Position numbers and translations under genes: made by a program. The notes under the pieces were generated by a model that searched no databases, was not told the DNA's origin, and saw nothing but the letters and a program-made list of their open reading frames with translations. A DNA stretch of 10,127 bases from Candidatus Bipolaricaulota bacterium (lineage in GTDB: Bacteria; Bipolaricaulota; Bipolaricaulia; UBA7950; UBA9294), in the NCBI GenBank assembly GCA_021129875.1, contig JAJOKK010000141.1, positions 1-10,127 on the forward strand. Reading direction: 5' to 3'. Below, piece by piece: positions 1 to 5,972 of this stretch. Within the stretch, counting starts at the first letter, position 1. Each line of letters begins with the position of its first letter.

Positions 1-52
1 TCGTGCGTATGTAAATCTAGAAACCGTTACCCACTTAAAACGACGAAGAGCC
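1..52. mobile_element. Partial end of an ISL3-type insertion sequence (element extends off the left edge)
   Basis: Read on the minus strand from base 52 leftwards, the sequence starts GGCTCTTCGTCG and has GTGGGTAA about 20 bases in. From memory, terminal repeats of ISL3-family elements have this layout: a GGCTCTTTGTCA-like outer end followed by GTGGGT. The next eight bases outside the end (53-60, AAAGTTTT) are AT-rich, which would suit the 8-base target duplication of that family. No transposase is in the window, because the element would lie to the left. The call rests on resemblance of one end only; it could be a solo terminal repeat or chance. Confidence 0.45.
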
Positions 53-120
53 AAAGTTTTGCTTTTCACTGCCTCCCCTCCAGCTTTGTGGGGGGATATT
101 TCGCTCTTTGGCGACATTGC

Positions 121-142
121 AAAACGCAGCGTCGATTGCTGC
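121..142 (-). terminator. Candidate terminator after guaA
   Basis: On the minus strand, about 45 bases past the guaA stop, a short GCAGC/GCTGC stem with a 7-base loop is followed by GTTTT. The stem is only five pairs and the T run is short, so this is a weak intrinsic terminator candidate. It is the best one between guaA and the window edge. Confidence 0.3.
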
Positions 143-188
143 ACGCTACATAAAAAACTGGAATATCGCGGTAAAGACTAGGCTACCC

Positions 189-1703
189 TTACTCCCACTC
201 GATCGTCCCAGGCGGTTTGCTGGTAATATCGTAGACCACGCGGCCGATTTCGGGTACCCGGCGGGTGATTTGCTCGGCTACTTCGTTCAACAGGTCGGCG
301 GGGAGCCGGACCCAGTCCGCGGTCATCCCGTCTACGCTCGTCACCGCCCGCAGCGCCAGGACGTACCCGTAGTGGCGTTCATCCCCGACCACCCCTACGC
401 TTCGCACGGTGGTTAGGACGGCGAGTGCTTGCCAAACTTCGCCGTAGATGCCCCAGTCTTTCAGAGCACGGATGAATATGTCGTCTGCTCGACGCAGGAT
501 CTGCAGCCGTTCGGGAGTCGCTTCTCCTAGGATACGGATCGCCAGGCCGGGCCCGGGAAATGGGTGTCGCAGGCGGATCGAATCCGGGAGACCGAGGAGC
601 CGGGCTATCTCGCGAACTTCGTCCTTGAACAGATAGCGGAACGGTTCAAGGATCTCGAACTTGAGATCCTTGGGGAGAGCTCCTACGTTGTGATGGCTTT
701 TGATCACCGCTGCTCCTGCGCTTTCACCCCCGGCCGACTCGATTACGTCCGGGTAGAGTGTGCCTTGGGCGAGAAAATGGTACTCCCCCATTTCGCGGGC
801 TTTCTCCTCGAACACGGCGATGAACTCCCGCCCGATTACCTTGCGCTTCTCCTCGGGGTCAAGCACCCCTGTAAGCGCATTTAGAAACCGTTTCGAGGCA
901 TCTACAGAGATTAGATTGACCCCAAGAGGGCGGAGCAACCTTTCGACTTCTTCCCTCTCCCCAAACCGCAGGAGCCCGTGGTCGACGAGGATCGCTGCAT
1001 GATCGACTTCGGCCCGGGTGAGGAGCAGGGCAAGGGCGGAGGAGTCAACCCCTCCGGATAGACCGAGCAGTACTCGGTGCTCCCCCACCTGTTCCCGAAC
1101 CTCTCGGATCAGGCGATCCAGGGTCTCTCCCGGGGTCCAATCGCGCGGTACTTCCGCAGTCCGAAGGAAGTTCTCCAATACATTCGTTCTGGTGTGGACG
1201 ACCTCGGGGTGAAACTGAACTCCGAAGTAGCGGATATCCGGCGATTCGATCGCTGCCACCGGGTTCTCCTTCGTCGCTGCCACCGTTCTCCAGGATGGCG
1301 GTGGTTCGGTCACGGTATCAGAATGGCTCATCCATGCCTGCACCTCCCCGGTCAGCCCGGCAAAAAGCCGCCCCTCATGCCGTGTGAGCAGGGCGCGTCC
1401 GTATTCCCTACGGCCGGTCCGCACGACAAGGCCGCCGAAATGCTGAGCAAGGTACTGCATCCCGTAGCAGATGCCCAAGATAGGCAGGCCAAGATCGAAG
1501 ATCCGCGGGTCGGGCTGTGGCGCCTGCGGGTCGAAGACAGAGGCCGGTCCACCGGAGAGGATGATCGCTCGCGGCCGATGAGTGCGGATCTCCTCCACCG
1601 CGGCTGTCCCCGGCATGATGACCGAATACGCCTGCAGTTCTCGCACCCGACGGGCGATCAGCCGGGTGTACTGGGAGCCGAAGTCAAGGACGACGACACT
1701 CAT
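189..1703 (-). CDS. guaA: GMP synthase, glutamine-hydrolysing
   Basis: Amidates XMP to GMP using ATP and glutamine, the last step of guanine nucleotide synthesis, in the cytoplasm. At 504 residues it is slightly short of, but close to, the family's usual length. The N-terminal class I glutamine amidotransferase domain (about 1-185) has the nucleophile elbow GICYGMQ with Cys79 and the His165-Pro-Glu167 triad partners. The ATP pyrophosphatase domain follows with the PP-loop SGGVDSS (216-222). The C-terminal dimerisation domain contains the RSVGV/GDERHYGY stretch and ends in the family signature TSKPPGTIEWE, so the protein is complete. The ATG overlaps the stop of the upstream xpt-like gene (ATGA), with GGAG about 10 bases before it inside that gene, which indicates translational coupling in one transcript. 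The identification is secure. Confidence 0.97.
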   Translation of the reverse strand: MSVVVLDFGSQYTRLIARRVRELQAYSVIMPGTAAVEEIRTHRPRAIILSGGPASVFDPQAPQPDPRIFDLGLPILGICYGMQYLAQHFGGLVVRTGRREYGRALLTRHEGRLFAGLTGEVQAWMSHSDTVTEPPPSWRTVAATKENPVAAIESPDIRYFGVQFHPEVVHTRTNVLENFLRTAEVPRDWTPGETLDRLIREVREQVGEHRVLLGLSGGVDSSALALLLTRAEVDHAAILVDHGLLRFGEREEVERLLRPLGVNLISVDASKRFLNALTGVLDPEEKRKVIGREFIAVFEEKAREMGEYHFLAQGTLYPDVIESAGGESAGAAVIKSHHNVGALPKDLKFEILEPFRYLFKDEVREIARLLGLPDSIRLRHPFPGPGLAIRILGEATPERLQILRRADDIFIRALKDWGIYGEVWQALAVLTTVRSVGVVGDERHYGYVLALRAVTSVDGMTADWVRLPADLLNEVAEQITRRVPEIGRVVYDITSKPPGTIEWE

Positions 1704-2311
1704 CGAGTCGCTTCTCCGCCTGCACTCGATCGATCATCCTCGTCGCCGAAGACGATCTCCCCGCTCTCCGGGTCCATCCGCACTATTGAGACAAGGGTGA
1801 CGATCGGCAGATCGTACCGGGTGAGGACCTGTCGTCCATCGGCAAACTCCTTGGCGATGACGAATCCGAAGCCTACCAGCTCCGCCCCGCTCTCACTTAC
1901 CATCTCCGCCAACGCGGTACTCGTGCGCCCCTGGTAGAGAAAGTCGTCTACGATAAGGACGCGTTCCTCCGGGCCGAGATAATCGCGGGAGACTGCGAAC
2001 TCCACAGTTGTTCCCTTTGTCGGTGACCGCACGGTACGGGTGAAGGGGCGGTTCATCGTTGCCGCGCTGCCCTTCTTGGCGTAGAGGACACGTGCCCCAA
2101 GCCGGCGGGCGACCTCATAAGCGACCACGTTGCCGGCAGCTTCGGCGGTGAGGACGCAGGTCACCCTGTCTGTGGCGAACCTTGCTGCCAGTCCGCGGCC
2201 GACCTCGTCCATGAAGGCCGGATCTATCCGGTGGTTCAGAAAGCCGTCCACCTTGAGGAACTCCGGCCCCATAACCGTCCCTTCGCGGAGAATCCAATCC
2301 CGAAGTTTCAT
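1700..2311 (-). CDS. xpt: Xanthine phosphoribosyltransferase (Xpt type)
   Basis: Predicted to join xanthine to PRPP, giving XMP for the GMP synthase encoded next. The 203-residue protein starts with LKVDGFLNHRIDP (19-31), a signature of the Xpt branch of type I phosphoribosyltransferases, and carries the PRPP loop VLIVDDFLYQGRTS (118-131). The LTAEAAG segment (54-60) sits where Bacillus Xpt has TIESSG. The C-terminus runs about 14 residues past the usual end and is acidic and polar. The ATG at 2311 is preceded by AGGAGGG (2322-2328 on the minus strand) ten bases away. It overlaps guaA by four bases and is its only upstream partner, so the pair acts as a xanthine-to-GMP salvage module. Base specificity (xanthine rather than guanine or adenine) is inferred from the N-terminal signature and the neighbour. 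No purine riboswitch core could be read upstream. Confidence 0.85.
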   Translation of the reverse strand: MKLRDWILREGTVMGPEFLKVDGFLNHRIDPAFMDEVGRGLAARFATDRVTCVLTAEAAGNVVAYEVARRLGARVLYAKKGSAATMNRPFTRTVRSPTKGTTVEFAVSRDYLGPEERVLIVDDFLYQGRTSTALAEMVSESGAELVGFGFVIAKEFADGRQVLTRYDLPIVTLVSIVRMDPESGEIVFGDEDDRSSAGGEATR

Positions 2312-2638
2312 TGCACTATCGCCCTCCTAATCTCTTTTACCCCCTGTGATCGTACGCTGCGAGAGCGCGCCGGACAAGGGAACACAAGAATTTCGCAGCA
2401 AGCTGGGGGGCATTGGAGGGCAGAACCTTACAGGTCTAAGCAGGGTTGATCGTTGCAGGTTGATGAAATGCGTTCTCGATTCAGAGAGAACGTTACACAC
2501 AAGGTGTGCCATTACAGAAAGATGGATGTAGCATCGGGATCTGTGCCCGCCGTCTCTTATAAAAGAGACGGCGGCCTGCCTCGTGCGTTGCAGCAGCGCG
2601 TGCTTCCTGCTACCCTAAGCGCTGGAGGTACGAGAAGA
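2312..2638. other. Divergent intergenic region with hairpins, no gene
   Basis: This 327-base gap lies between the divergent xpt-like and GTPase genes. It must hold promoters for both, but no convincing -35/-10 pair was found. It contains three foldable pieces: a 7-pair stem GCTGCGA/TCGCAGC (2356-2362 with 2393-2399) in the xpt leader, a 7-pair stem CGTTCTC/GAGAACG (2471-2477 with 2486-2492), and a stronger 12-pair hairpin listed separately. An open frame runs in from 2453 in phase with the GTPase gene, but its protein does not look like family sequence and it lacks a ribosome-binding site. Confidence 0.6.
2547..2574. repeat. 12-pair perfect hairpin in the GTPase leader
   Basis: The arms CCGCCGTCTCTT (2547-2558) and AAGAGACGGCGG (2563-2574) are perfectly complementary around an ATAA loop. 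No T run follows on either strand, so it is not a standard intrinsic terminator. It lies 64 bases before the GTPase start codon. It could be a leader hairpin that stabilises the message, a protein operator, or a small repeat. The hairpin itself is directly visible; its role is unknown. Confidence 0.6.
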
Positions 2639-3622
2639 ATGCCCGCTAACCTAACCCCTGAATTTCTCAAAGCACGCACAGAGTTTCGCGCCGCGCAAAC
2701 ACCTCAGGAGAAGCTTGCCGCCCTGGAGAAGATGCTCACCACGATCCCCAAACACAAGGGGACTGATAAGATGCAAGGGGACATCAAGCGGCGGATCGCC
2801 AAGCTGCGGGACTCGCAGTCGCACACAAAGCAGAGCAAGGGTCCGCGCTTGGACCATATCGATCGGGAGGGTGCCGGGCAGGTCGTCCTCCTCGGCCCGC
2901 CGAACAGCGGCAAATCGAGCCTCCTTTCCGCCCTTACCAATGCCCGCCCTGAGATCGCCGACTACCCGTACTCCACGGTCCGTCCGATGCCGGGGATGAT
3001 GGCCTTTGAGGACGTCCCGATCCAGCTGATCGACCTTCCACCGATCACGGCGGAGTACTCTGAACCCTGGGTCTACAGCCTGATCCGTCAGTGCAACCTC
3101 TGCCTCATCGTCCTCGATGGGACCCTCGCCCCGGAAGAGCTTGTCGATATAGTGGAGGAGCTTATCATGCTCGTTGAGGAGCGGCACATCCGGCTCGTAG
3201 CAAGGGACGCGCGATCCGAGGAAGAGCGGATCAAGGAGGTCTGCTGCCGGATCATCCTCACCAAAGGTGATCAGCTTAGCGATCACAGTCCGGCGCTCGC
3301 TGAGCTTGCCCCGCTCTTCCCCGCCCTATTCACCTCCACCGAAACAGGGGCAGGGTTGGACGAACTGCGTCAGGAAGTCTTCACCGTGCTCAATCTACTC
3401 CGGATCTACACGAAACTCCCGGGAAAACCTCCTGATATGGGCGAGCCGTACGTCCTTTCTGTGGGGAGTACCGCACTCGATGCGGTCAAGGCGGTGCACC
3501 GCGAATTCGTGGACAAGCTCCGTTACATCCGCGTATGGGGCTCGGGCCGGTTTGCCGGTCAGCAGGTCCCTGCCACCCATCGACTCGCTGATAAGGATAT
3601 CATCGAGATTCACCTGAGCTGA
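2639..3622 (+). CDS. Obg/DRG-like GTPase with C-terminal TGS domain
   Basis: A cytoplasmic GTPase of 327 residues, of unknown cellular role, related to the Obg/DRG group. Residues 1-75 form a charged, helical, lysine-rich N-terminus. The G domain has G1 GPPNSGKSS (86-94), a likely G2 Thr113 in YPYSTVRP, G3 IDLPP (131-135), G4 TKGD (208-211) and G5-like STETG (233-237). From about 258 to the end is a TGS domain (YVLSVGST, then KDIIEIHL), a fold often linked to RNA or ribosome contacts. G3 has Pro-Pro where most relatives have DxxG; I recall this as a trait of the subfamily. The ATG at 2639 is chosen over an in-frame ATG at 2453 because GGAGGT (2624-2629) sits nine bases before it and the extra 62 residues look non-coding. 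The gene ends one base short of the convergent priA-like stop. Confidence 0.85.
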   Translation: MPANLTPEFLKARTEFRAAQTPQEKLAALEKMLTTIPKHKGTDKMQGDIKRRIAKLRDSQSHTKQSKGPRLDHIDREGAGQVVLLGPPNSGKSSLLSALTNARPEIADYPYSTVRPMPGMMAFEDVPIQLIDLPPITAEYSEPWVYSLIRQCNLCLIVLDGTLAPEELVDIVEELIMLVEERHIRLVARDARSEEERIKEVCCRIILTKGDQLSDHSPALAELAPLFPALFTSTETGAGLDELRQEVFTVLNLLRIYTKLPGKPPDMGEPYVLSVGSTALDAVKAVHREFVDKLRYIRVWGSGRFAGQQVPATHRLADKDIIEIHLS

Positions 3623-3623
3623 G

Positions 3624-5702
3624 TCAGATCCGCTCAGGATCAATGTCTATCTTCAGCTGGGGGAACTGCTGTTGCGCGGCTGCGCAGGCGGTGTGCACCG
3701 TCTCCCTTCTTCCCCCTTTGAGGAGGACGAATGCGCATGTGTGAAGTGTGGGGTGTGGCGCGGGTCCGAGGATCTCCACTTCGTATCCCTGCAGGAGGGT
3801 AATCAGCCGTTTCCCTTTGTCCCGGCGCTCTCGCTCTGTGCGCGCGGTGAAGGCCAGTCGCGCCAAGTGGGAGAACGGCGGGTAGAAGAGTGCCTTCCGC
3901 TCGGCCTCTTCGGTCTCGTAGAAACGGTTGTAGTCTCCACAGACCGCAGCCTGCACGGCGATGTTGTCGGGGTAGGAAGTCTCGATCAGTCCTTCTCCCC
4001 CCGCAGGAAGCCGCCCGAGAAGGCCGGAGAGGTATTGGTAGGTCCGCTCCGCGGCGCGGAAGTCAGGGAGTGCCAAGAGCGCGTCCACCCCAATCGCCCC
4101 TACCAGGCCCAGTCGCGACAAGACAGGCCCTTTGGCGATCATCGGGGTAGCGATCAGGATATCTCCTTCTCCGGCGAGCGCCTGTTCGGCCGCCTTCCTG
4201 TGGGCGCGGGTCTGCAAGGAATCCATGTCGATGCGGATGATGCGCGCAGTCGGAAAGCGCTCTCGCATCTCTTCCTCCACCCGGGCGCTCCCCACCCCGA
4301 CAAAGCGGAGTGCCCGCGATGTGCATTCCGGGCAGACCATCCGCGGTTGCGCCGTCCCACAGACGCGGCATAGAAGCTGGGCTGCGCGCACCTCATAGGT
4401 CAGGTTGACCGTGCAGACAGGACAGCGCAGCGGGCGACCACAACCCCTGCACAAGACCGCCTGGAAGTAGCCGCGCCGGTTCACAGCAATAAGCGCCTGT
4501 TTTCCGCGATCGAGTGTCCGTTCAACCGCGGCGCAAAGCTCACTGCTCAGCACCGCCTTATCCTTGGTCGTCTCCACGATCTGCACCGTAATCTTCCGTG
4601 GCTGGACCTCCGGCCGGATCAGAGACAGGCGACCGCTCGCAGCCGAGAAGAAGGTCTCCAGCGATGGGGCGGCCGATCCGAAGAGGAGGAACGCCCCATC
4701 GGCGCGGGTTTTGGCCACGGTGCGCGCGTGGTAGTGGGGGAGCATCTCGTCCTGTTTGTAGGAGCGGTCCTGCTCCTCATCGACGATCAGAAGACCCAGG
4801 TTGTCCAGCGGGAGGAAGAGGGCGGAGCGTGTGCCGACGATCAGCCGGGACTCTCCCCGTCTTGCCGATTCCCAAACCCTTCCGCGCTCTCCCTCGGGAA
4901 GGGCGCTGTGGTAGAGTGCTACACCGGTCTCTATCCGTTCTTGCAGGTATCTGTGGAGTTGCCGGGCAAGGAGGATCTCCGGGGCGAGGAGGAGGGCACT
5001 CTTCCCGGAGGCAATGGCCGCCTCGATGAGGTGGGCATAGCCGTCCCAGCGCTCTTGGGCAAAGAGGAGGGTTCGCCCTCCGCGCGGAAGGGACTCCACC
5101 AGTTTCGCCGCCCAGGGTGGCGGCGGCGCGATCTCTTCTCTCTTAACACCGCTGCAGACGACGGCCTCCTTGATGAGCCCCTTCTCTACAAGGCGCTGGA
5201 GCGTTGCCCGGATTGAACCGCGCCCTTCTCGCAGATTCTCCTCCGAACAGGGGCCTGATGCCGCGAGGAGTTGCTGTAAGACCGCGGCCTGGCGGGGCGC
5301 GCGGCGGGAGAGGGGTTCAAGCTGAGGGAGCAGTTCACTTATTTCTCCGGCAAGGGTGAACGACCTCTCTTGCTTATCGCTTATGCGCCGTGGGAGGAGC
5401 CGATTCACAAGCAGCCCGCAAGGGGCGAGATAGTCGCTTGCAATGCGCGAGCAGAAGGCGAGTGCCACTGCGGAGAATGATGGCTTTGCAAGGACCTCCA
5501 AGACCGGCTCCAATAGGCCTTCGTGCTCGCTCCCCGCGGCAAGGGAGGCGATGATCCCTGAGCGCTCTTTACCCTGGAATCGGACCTTCACCCTCCGGCC
5601 GACCTCAACCTGAGGGAGTAGCTGATCAGAGACTAGAAAATCAAAACCCTTATCGATCGGCAGCGGCAGCAGAACAGACGCGATCACTCTCTTTACGGTC
5701 AA
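3624..5702 (-). CDS. priA: PriA-like primosomal protein N', probably without helicase activity
   Basis: PriA normally recognises stalled forks and reloads the replicative helicase. This 692-residue homologue keeps the N-terminal DNA-binding domain (KRVIASVLLPLPIDKGFDF), APEILLARQL, GTRSALFLPL, RRGY (409-412), eight zinc cysteines in four CxxC pairs (418-460) and the C-terminal YPPFSHLARL. The ATPase motifs are eroded. The slot for GVTGSGKTE (about 215-223) reads AQERWDGYA with unchanged spacing. DEEH is DEEQ (308-311) and GSATPS is GSAAPS (342-347). The QVAGRAGRG arginine motif is replaced by GLLGRLPAGG (560-569). Actinobacterial PriA proteins also lack helicase motifs, so a structural restart role is plausible. 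The start is taken as TTG at 5702, with AAAGGGG eight bases upstream and an N-terminus matching the family. A GTG at 5720 would add six residues. The protein is certainly a PriA homologue; loss of activity is inference. Confidence 0.9.
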   Translation of the reverse strand: MTVKRVIASVLLPLPIDKGFDFLVSDQLLPQVEVGRRVKVRFQGKERSGIIASLAAGSEHEGLLEPVLEVLAKPSFSAVALAFCSRIASDYLAPCGLLVNRLLPRRISDKQERSFTLAGEISELLPQLEPLSRRAPRQAAVLQQLLAASGPCSEENLREGRGSIRATLQRLVEKGLIKEAVVCSGVKREEIAPPPPWAAKLVESLPRGGRTLLFAQERWDGYAHLIEAAIASGKSALLLAPEILLARQLHRYLQERIETGVALYHSALPEGERGRVWESARRGESRLIVGTRSALFLPLDNLGLLIVDEEQDRSYKQDEMLPHYHARTVAKTRADGAFLLFGSAAPSLETFFSAASGRLSLIRPEVQPRKITVQIVETTKDKAVLSSELCAAVERTLDRGKQALIAVNRRGYFQAVLCRGCGRPLRCPVCTVNLTYEVRAAQLLCRVCGTAQPRMVCPECTSRALRFVGVGSARVEEEMRERFPTARIIRIDMDSLQTRAHRKAAEQALAGEGDILIATPMIAKGPVLSRLGLVGAIGVDALLALPDFRAAERTYQYLSGLLGRLPAGGEGLIETSYPDNIAVQAAVCGDYNRFYETEEAERKALFYPPFSHLARLAFTARTERERRDKGKRLITLLQGYEVEILGPAPHPTLHTCAFVLLKGGRRETVHTACAAAQQQFPQLKIDIDPERI

Positions 5703-5729
5703 TGAACCATCCCCTTTCACCCGCGTCCC

Positions 5730-5735
5730 ATTGTA
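5730..5735 (-). promoter_or_regulatory. Possible -10 box for priA-like gene
   Basis: The minus strand reads TACAAT, one mismatch from TATAAT, with no good -35 box 16-18 bases upstream. Transcription would start near 5722, leaving a leader of about 20 bases to the TTG at 5702 and almost none to the GTG at 5720. This supports the shorter start. Confidence 0.3.
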
Positions 5736-5806
5736 CCGCAGCGACGCACGGTCCTACTACCGATAACTTATCGCACGCAAGATGAGCACAGGATGCCATT
5801 GGTAAT

Positions 5807-5861
5807 GCCTGCTGCCCGCCTACGCGCATCGCGCGGGCAGGTCGTATTATGACAGGCAGGC
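5807..5861. repeat. Nested inverted repeats between priA and thrS
   Basis: An outer GCCTGC/GCAGGC pair (5807-5812 with 5856-5861) encloses a strong stem TGCCCGC/GCGGGCA (5813-5819 with 5833-5839) and a small GTC/GAC stem (5841-5843 with 5851-5853), giving a three-arm fold. It lies between the two divergent promoters proposed here, so it may not be transcribed by either. It could be an operator, a leader from a more distant promoter, or an intergenic repeat. No T-box core (such as GGTGGNACCGCG) is present, so a tRNA-sensing thrS leader is not supported. Confidence 0.45.
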
Positions 5862-5913
5862 GAGCACGTCAGATTCGAAGGTCTCGACCTTTCCGGTTCT
5901 TCTCTGGTTTTCG

Positions 5914-5943
5914 TTGTCAGGAGGAGGGTTTTCCGGGTATGAT
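5914..5943 (+). promoter_or_regulatory. Sigma70-type promoter for thrS
   Basis: TTGTCA (5914-5919) and TATGAT (5938-5943) are each one mismatch from consensus and are 18 bases apart. Transcription would begin near 5950, giving a leader of about 23 bases that holds the AAGGAGG ribosome-binding site (5959-5965). Confidence 0.55.
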
Positions 5944-5972
5944 TTTGCATTCTTACGTAAGGAGGAAAGAGC

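Noticed and set aside
1077..1937. 286-codon plus-strand frame across guaA and xpt
   Set aside because: It spans the junction of two well-identified minus-strand genes and its translation is low-complexity shadow sequence.
2547..2574. Hairpin as an intrinsic terminator
   Set aside because: No T run follows the stem on either strand and no gene ends just before it.
2453..2638. In-frame 62-residue N-terminal extension of the GTPase
   Set aside because: It lacks a ribosome-binding site, crosses the 12-pair hairpin, and the internal ATG at 2639 has GGAGGT at ideal spacing and begins family-like sequence.
4998..5018. AAIASGKS in the PriA-like protein as a Walker A loop
   Set aside because: It matches the loose P-loop pattern, but it aligns with the GKxxLVLVPE strand that follows the real Walker A in PriA proteins, so it is not the nucleotide loop.
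5721..5972. T-box leader for thrS
   Set aside because: No T-box core sequence and no antiterminator or terminator layout; the likely promoter leaves a leader of only about 23 bases.
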